Assembly: GCA_013397695.1 (NCBI GenBank)
Contig: VYZI01000041.1
Coordinates: 2,354,839 to 2,418,838 of the forward strand
Direction of reading: 5' to 3'
DNA: 64,000 nucleotides
Origin: Centropus unirufus
Taxonomy: Eukaryota > Chordata > Aves > Cuculiformes > Centropidae
A model generated the notes under the pieces. It saw nothing but the letters and a program-made list of their open reading frames with translations. It searched no databases and was not told the origin of the DNA. A program made the translations under genes and the position numbers. Within the stretch, counting starts at the first letter, position 1, and each line of letters begins with the position of its first letter. Below are positions 50,179-62,168 of the stretch, piece by piece.

Positions 50179-53100
50179 TTGGATCACTGGAGATCATTCT
50201 ACCAAAAAACTAGCCTACAAGACTCTTCCACTGCAGTTGGCTGTTCCTTGCTCATGTTTATCAGTTTGGCTTTTTGACAGTCTTAACCAGGAAACATTTT
50301 CACACAAGTAGTCACCAGGGTGTCCTTTTATGTGTTATGTCTAACCATAATATCTAAAAGCATGCTTAGTTACACAACTTAAATCTGAAGATCTCATGAA
50401 AATATTTTTAATGTCCTTATTCTAAATAGTCTGCTAAGTAACTAAGATCTTTGAGAAGAATGGGTCAAGTGTCTACGCCATCTCAGGAAACTTCTGGCCT
50501 CTCTGCTTCTCGGTCCTAGCTGAGAGTTTAATAGGTAGTAGCAGCTCCCAAGTGCCAAGGATTGCTATGAGCTGTTCAGCTTCCGGTGTGAAGGCCATGT
50601 GCAAGTGTCTGAGCTGGAGACTTTCCAGTATCATCAAGACAGGCATAAGATGGCTTAAGAAGAAATCAAGACTTACTAAAAAAAGGATAGGAAATTCAAG
50701 TTTCAATTAAATATTCACTCTTCCTTTGCCCCTGAATAGGCCTGATTCTGTCAACTTTCCTGAAAACATAGATAAACATTTCCCTGCTAGTAGAATGTAG
50801 CTGTCTATCATGAATTCAAGTTCCCTACACTGCCCGTTCCTCCTTAGGTGTAACAATAGTGTCTTAGAACAGGCAGCAGGGCATTTTGGGGCATCTTGTC
50901 CTGTGATTTATTCACTGGACCCTCAGAAGTGCAGTCTGCATGTTACAGTGTTCTGATTAAATATCATCATGACCGTAAGAGGAAAGGGAATATACTTTAC
51001 TCATTGATGCAAACCTTGACATCAGCTGTTTTATTCTTACATTTACAGATATGAATGGAACAAATCCCGGTGTCCTTGTACCCACACACCTTTTAGCACT
51101 TTCTTTGAAAACCACTTCTCAGTGGCTCACCAAAAACTCTGTTAAAGAAGGAGAGACTGCTATTGCTTCACCGATACTGTAAATCCCAGAGTCATCACAT
51201 TTATAAGAAAGTTAGGATTTCACTTGCTGCTCCCAGGCACAGGGGCAAACAGAGAATCATAAATAGGTCTGGGATGTAGTCTGCATCTGAAATTACACAT
51301 TTCTTTGGCAGATCTGATAGCATAGACCCTGATTTAAAATGTAACTTGTGACTGTGGACATATTTAAATTAAGCCTATTTTTTGAAAACATCTATGTAGA
51401 GCTATATAAAGCAAATAAATATCCTTCATTTAGAATGAGCAGAAACAATTGGATTTGTTGTCATTAATGTTTCCATTGATATTGCTTTAAGAGTAACTCA
51501 AATAGTTTGAACAGATGGACAGTCTGTTTCTGAAAAGTAAGACTGACTTGTTTTGGTCAGATAAAAACTAGATTATTTGCTTCCTCGCCATTTTGAGGAT
51601 TACTTTCAAAGATTTTTTTCCCCAAGTACTTGCTTGGTTATTAGTATTAGGGAAGTACACAGCTCTTCCAAACATCTTATCACAGATAGTGTTGAAAATA
51701 GTTCTACAGGGAAACCTTTTCTGAGGTGAAAGGGATATGGTCATATAATATATTATGTTTATTCTTGAGAAAGGAACCAAACTGAACAGGTTCACGTTCT
51801 CTTTCTGCAAAGCTGTGAGGGACTCTGAGGCCTGAGGCCCCTCTTCACACTGCACATCAAAACTTTGTTGCAGTAAAATTTTGCAGCCTTAGATGCGGCC
51901 TCCCTGTCTGGGACCAAGCCTAGAGGCACATGCCAGATACCCCTTTGGTCACCTCTGGTCATCAGGGCTCTCTGCACCCATGGAACCTGCAACTGCTGTC
52001 AACTTCATTGCCTGCAAGGATGCAGGTGGATAAATACTGGTCTGTAAGCGTAACGTGCTTCCACAAGTCATGCCCTGCCCCACCCCACCAGCACTTCCCT
52101 CAATTGCCTGCTTAAACCTGGTAGTGTGGAAGGCTGAAAGGCAATGTTTTAAAAAGGTGCATCTATGGACAATGCTCCCTACTAGAACAGTGTTACCCAT
52201 GCTGAAAGCACAGGGCAACAAGAAAAATAACAAGAAAAAACTAAAGCCAGTGCTGGAATAGTCTTTTAGTCTATAGAGCAACACCTACAGTATAAAGCTT
52301 TGATACCAAGGCAAGCTGCTCATTTTGAAGTACTAACAAAGCAGAAATGAACTTGTATTCCTTGTATTAATATTTTAGTTAGTGCTGTATTTCTGTAGCT
52401 CAGTTTGGCAAGTCATTTATCTTCTCATTAGTGATTAAGTGTACGTGTACAAATATTTTGCTCTGACTTTTGTGGGAAATTTTTTTTCACTGTGAACCAA
52501 AATGTCTTTTGCCCCCTAGAGAACAAAGAAAATAGAATTTTTTCTGGCCATATGGCTGCTGCAAAGTGGTTTCCCTGGCAACTGTTACCTGCAGAACTTC
52601 TTAAAACTTTTATTTCTGTGTGGAGTTTTTTGTTTCTTTTGGGTTTTTTTTAGTGATTTGATTTTACGATCTTGTCATCTTCTTCAAAATCATTAAAGAG
52701 GAAAAGAGGCTAGTCATGAAGACCAAGGAAAGTACTAGGGCCCTGGTGTGTTTTAAAGAGGCTGGACTTATTCATAGTGTTCAGAAGTTTTTCGCTCTGC
52801 AGTTGTTCACATCTATTTGCAGGATATTTAACAAATTTCTCTTGGTATTAGTGTGCTATTAGTCACACAAACACTACTGAAGGGTGTCCAGTATGGCTTA
52901 GAAAAAGCCGATTTGAAAGACAAAATGTGCAGTTGATGAGACTTCATATATGCACAAGCATCCTCTTGTTTGCAAGCAGTTGGCTTGATCCCACTTTGTC
53001 ATGGTACCCAATCTGCACTCTGCTCCCCATTTTAATCTGAGGAGTATATTTATGCAAAGTGTAATTTTCTGACCGCCTGACCCTTGTTTTGGTTTCAATG

Positions 53101-55365
53101 AGAAATCAAAAGTCTGCTCCTAACCAGTGTGTGAGAAAACATTTCTAATAGTAAATATGATCTTGTCATGTATGCCTTCATGCATACATACAGCCTCCCT
53201 TCCTCCAGGCAGGCTTGACGAAACAAAAGAGGAAAGAGGTTAAAGGGTAAAATAGTCTGTGTTAGGCTGTGTTTCTAGTAATTTGGCTGTATCATTGTAC
53301 TTCACAGAGTTGGTGAACTGAGAGTAGGCCTTTATTTTTCTTATGCTTGGAGTCACATTTATTGGGCTTTGGACTGTAGAAATTGATCAAGCAGCATGAG
53401 AAAGGTGTTCTTGGTGACCTCTTTCTAGTATCCTTTCCCAGAGTATACTGTAACCTATATTACTTTACAGCTTTCTTCCACTTTTTTTTCTTCTGCACCC
53501 TTTCAGATGTATACTCTGCAAATAGTTCCTAATAAACAGGAGGTAAAAAACCAACCACCAAACAGAAAAAAACCACCTTAATTGCCCAGTGGAAATTACG
53601 AAACTTGCCGACTATTTCTGAAGCAAAACTACAAACTTGCAATTGTTTGCCCTAAAATATTTCTGGTTTTGTTTCAGTGATACTGCCACAGTATCCCAAA
53701 TAGCAATAATATAAGCATTATTGCCTTGAACTAAACTGCAGCACATGCAGTTGAGCTTTCTGCTTGTTGCAAGTTTTGAAGATGATCTCCAGAGTGTGTT
53801 TAAGCTCTGTGGAGATGGAAATATAGGTTGTATATGTTGTGTGTCTGATAGATGTCGTGCTGAGTTTTCTGGTGTTTTTTTATTCTTCTGCATATTTTTT
53901 AAGTTAATTAGCAGTCTCATTTGCAATTGAGCAAGTGATCAATGGAAAGACTTTGTAATAAGAGTAAGGAATTATTTTCGAGAAGAAACAAGCATTTGTT
54001 ACAATCCTCTGGCAAGGCAGTGAGAAGAGCCAAAGTCTTCTAAAATTGTGAGAACCAAAATGGAAAATTATGGGATACTTCAAAACACATCAAGAGATCA
54101 AAAAGGCATTTCAATAGCCCTTTAGCTAGTTTTAAAATACACAGTGGTGCCCTGAGCACTGTACACCTTTTATATTGACTCCCATAGGGAGAAGCAGTTA
54201 TGGAGATACTTCCACAGAGAAAAGATAAGTATATCCCTGTGTCCAGTACTTTTCTGAGCATGAATTCCTGCTACCAGTTAGGCACAGCTTGTGTGGTGGT
54301 CTTTTCCAGCTCTGTTCTCATCTAAGGCCAAGTTTAAACTTTGGGAAGCCCTGATTTCCTCTCTTTCTGAGCAATTACCACCACCATTTTTAAATGACGG
54401 GCTTCGAAAAGTGATATGTGGGTAGATAAAATCATTTCTGATGCAAGTAAATACTGTAGCTTCATCATGGATCACAGACCTTTTGGTAGCAGGTTGTTTC
54501 TGTCATGCCAAGCTTTATACATTCAGAAGAAAATCTGTTATCTCCTCGTTTTAGAGGAAGAGGCATCAGGAAAAATCCCCCCCCCCCCGCTTTTTTATTT
54601 TCTCCTTTGTATATACCATTTTCATTCTTGAAATCTGCATTTAATTCCTGTGAAGTAGACTCTCCATCTTTCTTCTGGGGATTTAGTCTTTACTAGATTT
54701 TTCTAGACAAGAACTATAAAGATTAGATGTTTCAGGAACCTAGCCATGACTCCCATCCCAAAGCAGTCAAACTATATAACAAGATTATAGGCAGCTTGGG
54801 GAAACAAAAATGAAACAGTTTTTTTTTCCTCATTTCCTTAGCTTTGTTTTGAAATACTGCAGCTCTCTTAAGGAGGGCAATTTGGAAACCACCTGAATTA
54901 ATCAGTAAGTTGTCAAAAACTCATAAGTTGTTCCATTCAAATATTAATAATGTTTTTCAATTTCCTAGTTTCTCTCTGAGTCAAATAAACAAAACAAAAA
55001 GTCCGGAAAGCCCTGCTGTAAACAAATCCCAGAGGCTTGCTCATCATTAGACAGTAAAATACACAGGACAACAGATGCTGGATCTGAGTTTTTCCTGGAT
55101 AATAAATGCATTAGTGTCCCCAAGAAGATGATTTTAAAGCACATTTTCTGCAGAGAGCTAAATAATTCATCCTCAAAACCTGTTTTACATACAGTGTTAA
55201 AAGGAAAAACACAAAAGAACAGTGAAATAAATAGTCATAATGTGCTGCTAAACTAGGGGCAACATTTTAGAGACAACCAAACTTAGTGTTTAGAGTAATT
55301 AATTAGACAGGAATATGAATCATTGTTTCATCATTTAACCCTTTTATAACTTCTTTTGTACCAAC
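50179..55365. other. Gene-free unique sequence
   Basis: About 5 kb without a supportable gene. A run of twelve C (54577-54588) follows five A and a T and makes the surrounding frames unreliable. A GC-richer patch near 51890-52110 supports overlapping frames on both strands, none recognisable. Confidence 0.5.
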
Positions 55366-55950
55366 TGTATCCGGGGCTGCGTCAAAAGAAGTGTGGCCAG
55401 CAGGATGTGGGGGGTGATTCAGCCCCTGTTGTTGTGCGATCTCACCTGGAGTATTGCATGCACTTCTGGAGTTGACAGGACATGGACCTATTAGAGCAAG
55501 TCCAGAAGAGGGCCACAAAGCTGAGGCATGGAGCACCTCCCATAAAAAGGCAGGCTAAGAGAGTGGAGGTTGTTCACTCCTAAGAGAAGGGTTCAGGGAG
55601 GCATTATAGCAGCCTTCCAGCATTTTATGGGGCTGTGAAGAAAGCTTGGGAGGGGCTCTCTGTCAGGGAGTGCACTGACAGGATGAGGGATAGCAGTTTT
55701 AAGCTGAAAGAGGAGAGATTTACATTAGATATTAGGAAGAAATTTTTAATTTTTTTACTTCGAGGGTGGTGTGGTACTGGCAAAGGTTGCCCAGAGAAGC
55801 TGTGGATGCCTCATCCCTGGAAACATTCAAGACTGTAGGATGAGGCTTTGAAAAACCTCTTCTAGTGGAAAGTGTCCCTGGTCATTGCAGGGAGGTTGTG
55901 TCTAGATAATCTTTAAGGTCCCTTCTGACCCAAACCATTCTATGATTCTA
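55366..55950 (+). mobile_element. CR1 LINE 3' part, 5'-truncated, well preserved
   Basis: This is the best-preserved CR1 copy in the window. It starts within the ORF2 region that encodes the reverse transcriptase C-terminal side (nucleotides reading GGGCTGCGTCAAAAGAAGTG) and runs through the expected order: GTCCAGAAGAGGGCCACAAA, the KKAWEGL and ERFTLDIRKKF segments near 55640-55745, the GTTGCCCAGAGAAGCTGTGG stretch, the GTCCCTGGTCATTGCAGGGA stretch of the 3' untranslated region, and the end CCATTCTATGATTCTA. Small indels and stops break the frame, so it makes no protein. It is about 585 bases long, 5'-truncated and in plus orientation. Confidence 0.95.
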
Positions 55951-58900
55951 TTGGGATTCTGCTCAGACTGCTGTTGGGACCAACAGAAAGATATTTACTC
56001 TGGAAAACCTCAAAAGCAGTTATATTCAGGGTTTTAGTAGCATACTTAACTTTTCAGTTAGTGTTAGGACATTTGCTCAAGCATTTTGAGGGCCTTTCCC
56101 TATATGAGAAGGATCACTTTACCTCTAGAATTTGGACCAGCTTTTATACTTACTTTTTATATCCTTTTGGGGCTATCCATCTAGTTCTTCCTCAGATCTA
56201 AGCCATTTGGTGTTTTCTGATGAGTCAGTGGACTATGATTTTTTCCTTGATCCCTAAGGATGCTGATACAGAAGTCAGAACCACATTTATCTGCTTCACC
56301 TTGCTGCTCATCTGTATAACGTCTCTTTAGATGCCAGGTGTAGTTGTCATCCTGCTTTTAGCTTATCAGCTAACACATATTTTTCCAGTCCTCTAAGAAA
56401 AAAGTGAAATATCCCAAGAGCTATAAAAGAGAATTCATTTGATTTAACCTCAATTATTCAGTATGGAAAAATCTAGTCTTGGGGTATTGAATTGACTTTC
56501 AGCCAACATAAGAAACCACCTACAGAGATACAAACAAGAGGATTATGCCCACCCATATGTTTTTATAAGGTGTACCTTACTGTAAGCTCAAGAAGTTAAT
56601 TAACTATTCAGGCATCTTCAAGCACCAGGCAACTTTATAGAGCTCATGGACAGTAAAACTTCTGGAAAAGACTCCAGAAATAATGTCAACATCAATTGGG
56701 TCAGAGCAGGAGCTTGCAGAAGTCACTAGTAGCCCCAAAAATACCTGTTACTGTGATGTAGTTGAGCAAGTGACCATGGGAGAAGAGCTGATGGGGGAAC
56801 AGGACCAACTCTGTGTGCTCAGATCTTGCGCTCAATTGCTCTCCAGGGAAAGGCAAGAGGAGAGAAACAGTGATGATCAAGGAGAATGTAGCGTGCTTTC
56901 AGTGTATTTTTGCATTGATACTATATCTATGCATGCTTTATTGCATTCTTGTGAAATTGGGGTTTTTTTTATCAAGATGACTTGAGACAAATTTCTTATC
57001 TGTTAATGGTTCCTAGATGAGATCCACAAATATTAAAATTATATAAACTCAAATGATTTAGGAAAGAATCAGAAAAATCTAAACTGCTTCCAGGAGCTGT
57101 CAAGATTTTTTAATTATATACTCAAAGGTTTTCTGAAAAAGGGAGTTGAGGTATTAGTCCTGAAGCTTCGCTTGTTTGTGGCAAGTTGTAAAGGGATTTT
57201 TTGGAGATGATCATTTTTCTTAACTGCAGAGAAGGTGTTGCTATGTAGAAAGCTGAAAAAGAAGTGTATTGCGACTTGGACCTTACAAGGGTGTATTTAT
57301 ACCCCCTGCAGAAAGTCACAGAACAGTTCAAATGTTCTGTGCCAAATTCTTGTTGTCTGGATAGTACAGGCTGTATAGTGCATATTTTATTATTAATTCA
57401 ATTTATTTTTCAGAGAAAATACATTTTCAGGTTCTATTAGTACATCCAAACTCAAGTAGCTGATTGCTATGCTGATACATTTTTTTTACATTTGTTTTCT
57501 TGTGTTTGATAAACAATGCCTTGCTTACTATTTTGCCATTTTTTGTGGACTCTGATCTGGAGTACGGCTGGGCCATGCAAGATTACTGGTGTTCAGTCTT
57601 GCTTAGTCTATGTTAAGAAGGAGGTGTTTCTTCAGTATTAAGTTAACTGCAGAGCTCTTTGCCACACGTGGTGGTGACTGTCAAAACCATCCTTCCATTC
57701 AAGTGTTTGTGCAAAGCGATGGATGTGGTTCTTCAAAACAAAGACCCTAATCTTTGCTCAGAAGTGATCACATTAAGTATCTCTAGATACTAAAAGTGTG
57801 TGTTTCTTGTTTGATTCTTTCATGTGCCTTTAAAGAGAGCATCCTTAGAGCTGAGCCAGTGTGGTAATTAAATGTTTTTTTTTAAAAAAAAATTAGCTCT
57901 GTCATCTTTTTCATTATATAGCTCAGTCATCTTTTTCATGCATCATCAAGGCATTGTCTTTGCCTCCTGCCCAGAAAATGAAGAAAACAAAGAAAATGTC
58001 TGAAAGTTGGCAGAAAGCTTTGGTATGGAGCTGCCTGGCCAAACTGGCCGGAGACACTAGTGCAACAGGTAATCAGCACTAGAGAAAAATCTTGAACTCT
58101 GGAAAGAGTTCCAACAGGGCAGAACTGCTCTCTACTGCCAAAGCTTAGGAACAGGTGTTAGAGAGAGGGTTCATTCTTCTTCTATAAATGACATGGCTCC
58201 ACAATTTTGAGAACATTTCACAGCAGTTTTAAAGCTAGAAAAATACTACCTTTGTCAGGGAAGCACTGACCCAACACCTTGGTTTCTATGATGAAAAGAT
58301 TATTTTAGGCTTATTATACATTTTGTCAAGTACTCTGCACAGTAATCTAGAGGCTCTCTTGGTGCCCTAAAAGAGATTGCAATCTCACGAGGCAGCTTCT
58401 TCAGCTATAGAGAATGGAGAGATGCAGTGAACAGAAGCATGCCGCTCAGCGGTACCGTTAAGCACAGTAGAAAAGCTTCAGATTCTTTGGCAAAAAAATT
58501 CTTCATTAACAATGGGAAATGCCTTTCCTGATTGCAGGTCTCATCACACTCTAAAACTGCTCCAGAAATCAATTTTAAAAAATGGAAGTAAATTTGTATC
58601 CATCTGGAACTGTGATATGTGCTCTCTGTTAGCTGTTGCTTCCCAGAGACAAACTGCCAGGGGAGAGGGCAGCGTGCACCTGTGAAGTTCTACAGGAGGC
58701 TACAACATCCGACATGGAGCATATTGTGGTTTGTAACCTGAGCATACTTTGACTCAAAGAACCAAATGAAGTTTTTTTGCAAGGCTTGTGGGAATAGATA
58801 TCAGTGCCTGTGAGGCTTCAATTTACTTGCCATATGTAGAAGGCACTGATGTCTGGCAGCTCATCTCTTTAGTGATCAATAGGTAACGGCAACTTGAGCC

Positions 58901-61900
58901 CAGATGTCCACCCAGCTTTAGGTACGCTTTGTTTCTAAAGCTAAAAAATTAAAGGGAATGAGGTCTCCATAGCAAGTGGAGGACACTTTTCACCAATTAG
59001 TCTCTCCTTTTTTTTTTTAACAAAGTTTCAGAATAGTTATTCAGACCTTCTAGCAAGCTGTGTATTTTGCTTGCAAAAGGGGAATTTCAATGTGTAAAAT
59101 CACATGATTCTGTATGTGCCATAGTGCAGAACTGCCTTTTAAAACAAATGAAAAAAAACCACCAAAAAACAACAGGTCTTCTAAGATCTAAATTTTGTAG
59201 AGGATGGTTAAGATGACATTTAAGCAGGCTTAGCCATCAGAATGGAATATTTTTATTAAAGAAAAAAATAAAGAAGAAGACAACAGCAAAGAATTCTGTA
59301 ACGAGTTTCCTGCACCATAGTTTTGTGTACTCACTGTTGAATGGTATCAATTCCTTAATCTTTGCTCTTGGGGATCAAGTCAACATGGAGGATATGGTGA
59401 CTCTACAGTTGATAAGCTGTTGTATATAACTGTGATAGTGAAATCGAGATTTTAAAAAAGAACTGTTAAATGGCCCTTGACTAAATGAGACTGATTCAAC
59501 TGGGTGAAATTTAATTTTTGTGTCAGTTGGCATAATATCAACAAGCTAGAAGCCTTCTCTAATTCAACAACTTTTGGCAGGAGAGTGTTGCTGAAAAGAA
59601 GCGATTAAGTGTTCTGGTCTCTGTAAAGAGTGCTGAAGGGAACAGTTTTACATTAAAGAGTTCAGTAGCATTTGTAGAACCCCACTTGTAGGAGAGGTCT
59701 GTAACTCTGTATAGGGATACTGGCCTTTTTTTGTTGGTCAATATTGATTTTTTCAGGGTAAACATCCTTACCGAATAAAAGATTAATTTCCACAGAATAT
59801 TTTAGTAAGTGAAGTGACCTAATCTAAAAGGAGGGAACTGGGAACACTTGTTCCATGGTCATAACACAGACTTGCTATCTTTCACAGGTGGTCCCACAGA
59901 CAGATTTCTGTATCTCAAACAGTGATACAAAGCTAACAACAAAGCCAAGGAAAAGGGTCACAGGCCTCTGGCATATATAAGTACATCATTTTTCCCAAAT
60001 TAAAATGGAAGTTTCTTATGCCTATAGCAGCTGTGATAAGTTTCTTATATGATTTGAAAACCAGATGAAAGGGCAGAGAAGTAGTACAAAGTGAATTTAA
60101 GGAAAAATAAATAAGAAAAAGAATGATTTCCCATCTCAGTATCTATTTTGTGTGCTGCCAGCCTCTTTGTCAGTTGTTCACCATGGCTGATGTTTTCTCC
60201 TTTTTCATTTACTCACATATTTAAATCAATCGATATTTGAATTGTGCTTGTAGGCATCATTTTATCATTTGTACACTTACCCAAGTGTAAGTTCCATGCC
60301 TGTATATTGATCCTTACTGTGCTCTCAAAAGCAGATATAAGTTGTTCTGTCTACCTAGGCTGACCTTTAGTGTAATTTAAATATCTCTGAAGACCAATGG
60401 CAACATAGGGGAAAATAGAAAACAGGAGGATTGTTTGCGTGTTTCAAAGAAATGTCAGTGTCCCACTGTGGAAGAGGCAGCACAGTAGCAAAGAGATGGT
60501 GTAAGCTGTTTTATAAGGAATCAGAGCCTTCTCTCTGTATCAGCCTTTGTCTTCAGCACGTAGAAGGTATTTATTCTGATATAAATTTTCTCATGAGAAA
60601 GAAACCCAACATGCGTGACTAGTCCGGTCAATCCTTCTTGCTGTTTTCTTCTCCACCATCAGTTTTCTAATTTAAACTACTCATTGCTACATATTTTTTC
60701 CCCTACTGTGCAAATCAGTGCATCAAAATTTGTGCACGGACTGGGATATTTAGTTTGTAATATTATTTTTTCTTCTCTTCATTTTATATAGCAACCTTTT
60801 ATCAGATTTAATATTTATCATATGAAGTCCTATCTTACTATGTTGAGTCAATTAATATTTTTGTGGTTGCTTTTGCAAAGAGGGGAGATCTCTTGAGATC
60901 CTGTTTGGAATATGATTTATCTAGACATGTACAATTAACTTAGTTTATGATTACTGAGGAAATTAGAAAAATTATGTACTGTGATGCATTTTTCCTTAAA
61001 GATTTCTTTGACTCCAGTGTCCCCTGCAGTTTCTCTAATAACAATGTCCAAAAATACTTCAGAAAATGAAGATAAGTGACATACCACATATCCATTTTTT
61101 TACTGCTTCTAGCAAATATTCTCTGAGCTGATTTAACGAACAGCTCAGCAGCCACACAAGACTTGTTTGTGTTGTTATGGGCTGTTTGTGTAATAGCTTC
61201 CAGAGCCAAATGAAACCTAAAGAAAAAATTTGCCAAGCTGCAGCTGGAGAACTGCAAACAATCCATGACATTTGGTGAAAGTTTAAATTAACATATGTTA
61301 TAGCAGGCAACAAGGAAACAGCTGGGAAATATGACAGCTGTTATCCATAAATAATGTTACATTATCAGCACCTATATTTATATAGAATTTTATTGGATAA
61401 AGATGCAAATAAGTATTTCATTACTTAACAACGTGAGTGCACTGTAAGAAGAGCCCTGGCTATCTTCAGCAATCCATATGCTGTAAAGACAGCCTCAGTT
61501 CCTACCAAGCTGACATATGAAAAACCAAAGCTTATGAGCAATGGTTAAAGCTCAGCTTTTGATCAGTGAAGTGCTCACAAAGTTCCAGAAAGTCTTCCCC
61601 CCTTCTGATGCAAGAGGGTTGAAATGATGTTTTTGTTCTCCTGAGTTTACATTGTTAGACTACAGAATGCGGTATGGCTGCTTTCTTTGGTAGAGCCATC
61701 TAAAATTGGGAAGAAGACACCCGTTACTCTTTAGACAAAGTAATTTTTGTTACTCATGCTTGGTCTTTAATTTTTGAGGCTCTTTCTTCCTCTGTGATAA
61801 AGCAAGATAAGAGCTTGGCAATTTTCCTCACAATATGTGTTAGACATGTAATGGCAAGTTCAGTCCTGAGATTTCTATTAACTGAGAGGGATAACATTTC

Positions 61901-61934
61901 TCTGTGCTTTAGAACTGAATCTCTCTGCTTTGTT
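55951..61934. other. Gene-free unique sequence
   Basis: About 6 kb without a recognised gene. The plus-strand frame at 56683-56985 (100 codons) has a fairly hydrophilic, protein-like first two thirds but no family I know. A small tandem repeat is annotated separately. Confidence 0.5.
57895..57944 (+). repeat. Tandem duplication of 25 bp
   Basis: AGCTCTGTCATCTTTTTCAT plus five bases (57895-57919) is followed at once by a near copy (57920-57944) differing at a few positions. Just before it lies a T-run joined to an A-run (about 57875-57892), a likely slippage site. Confidence 0.85.
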
Positions 61935-62168
61935 AGAATCAAAGACTCATTTGGTTGGAAAAGATCTTGGAGATAATTGAGTCCAACCTTACCTGTCCGC
62001 TACTAAACCATATCCCTGAGCACCTCCTCTACCCATCCTTTAAATGTTTCCAGGATGATGACTCAAACTCTTCCCTAGGCAGCCTGTTCCAGTGCCTGAT
62101 AACTCTTCTAGTGAAGAAATTTTTCCTGTTATCTACTTTAAGCCTCCTCTTGTAGGAACTTGGGGCTG
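61935..62168 (-). mobile_element. CR1 LINE 3' end of a different subfamily
   Basis: The plus strand begins AGAATCAAAGACTCATTTGG and continues GGTTGGAAAAGATCTTGGAG, then the GAGTCCAACC, CTACTAAACCATATCCCTGA and GGCAGCCTGTTCCAGTGCC segments, and ends near AAATTTTTCCTGTTATC and AACTTGGGGC. This is the complement of the CR1 3' subfamily that reads 'ccactaaaccatgtccc' in place of the 'ctgccatgggcaggga' of the copies at 49808 and 55366. It is about 235 bases, 5'-truncated and moderately diverged. The open frames across it are shadows of the repeat. Confidence 0.9.

Noticed and set aside
50542..50658. Plus-strand 38-residue frame with AKDCYELFSF, recalling the start of a fibrinogen-like domain
   Set aside because: The resemblance is limited to a few residues, the rest does not follow the domain, and two stops precede it.
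55303..55536. Minus-strand 77-codon frame
   Set aside because: It is antisense to the plus-strand CR1 at 55366-55950.
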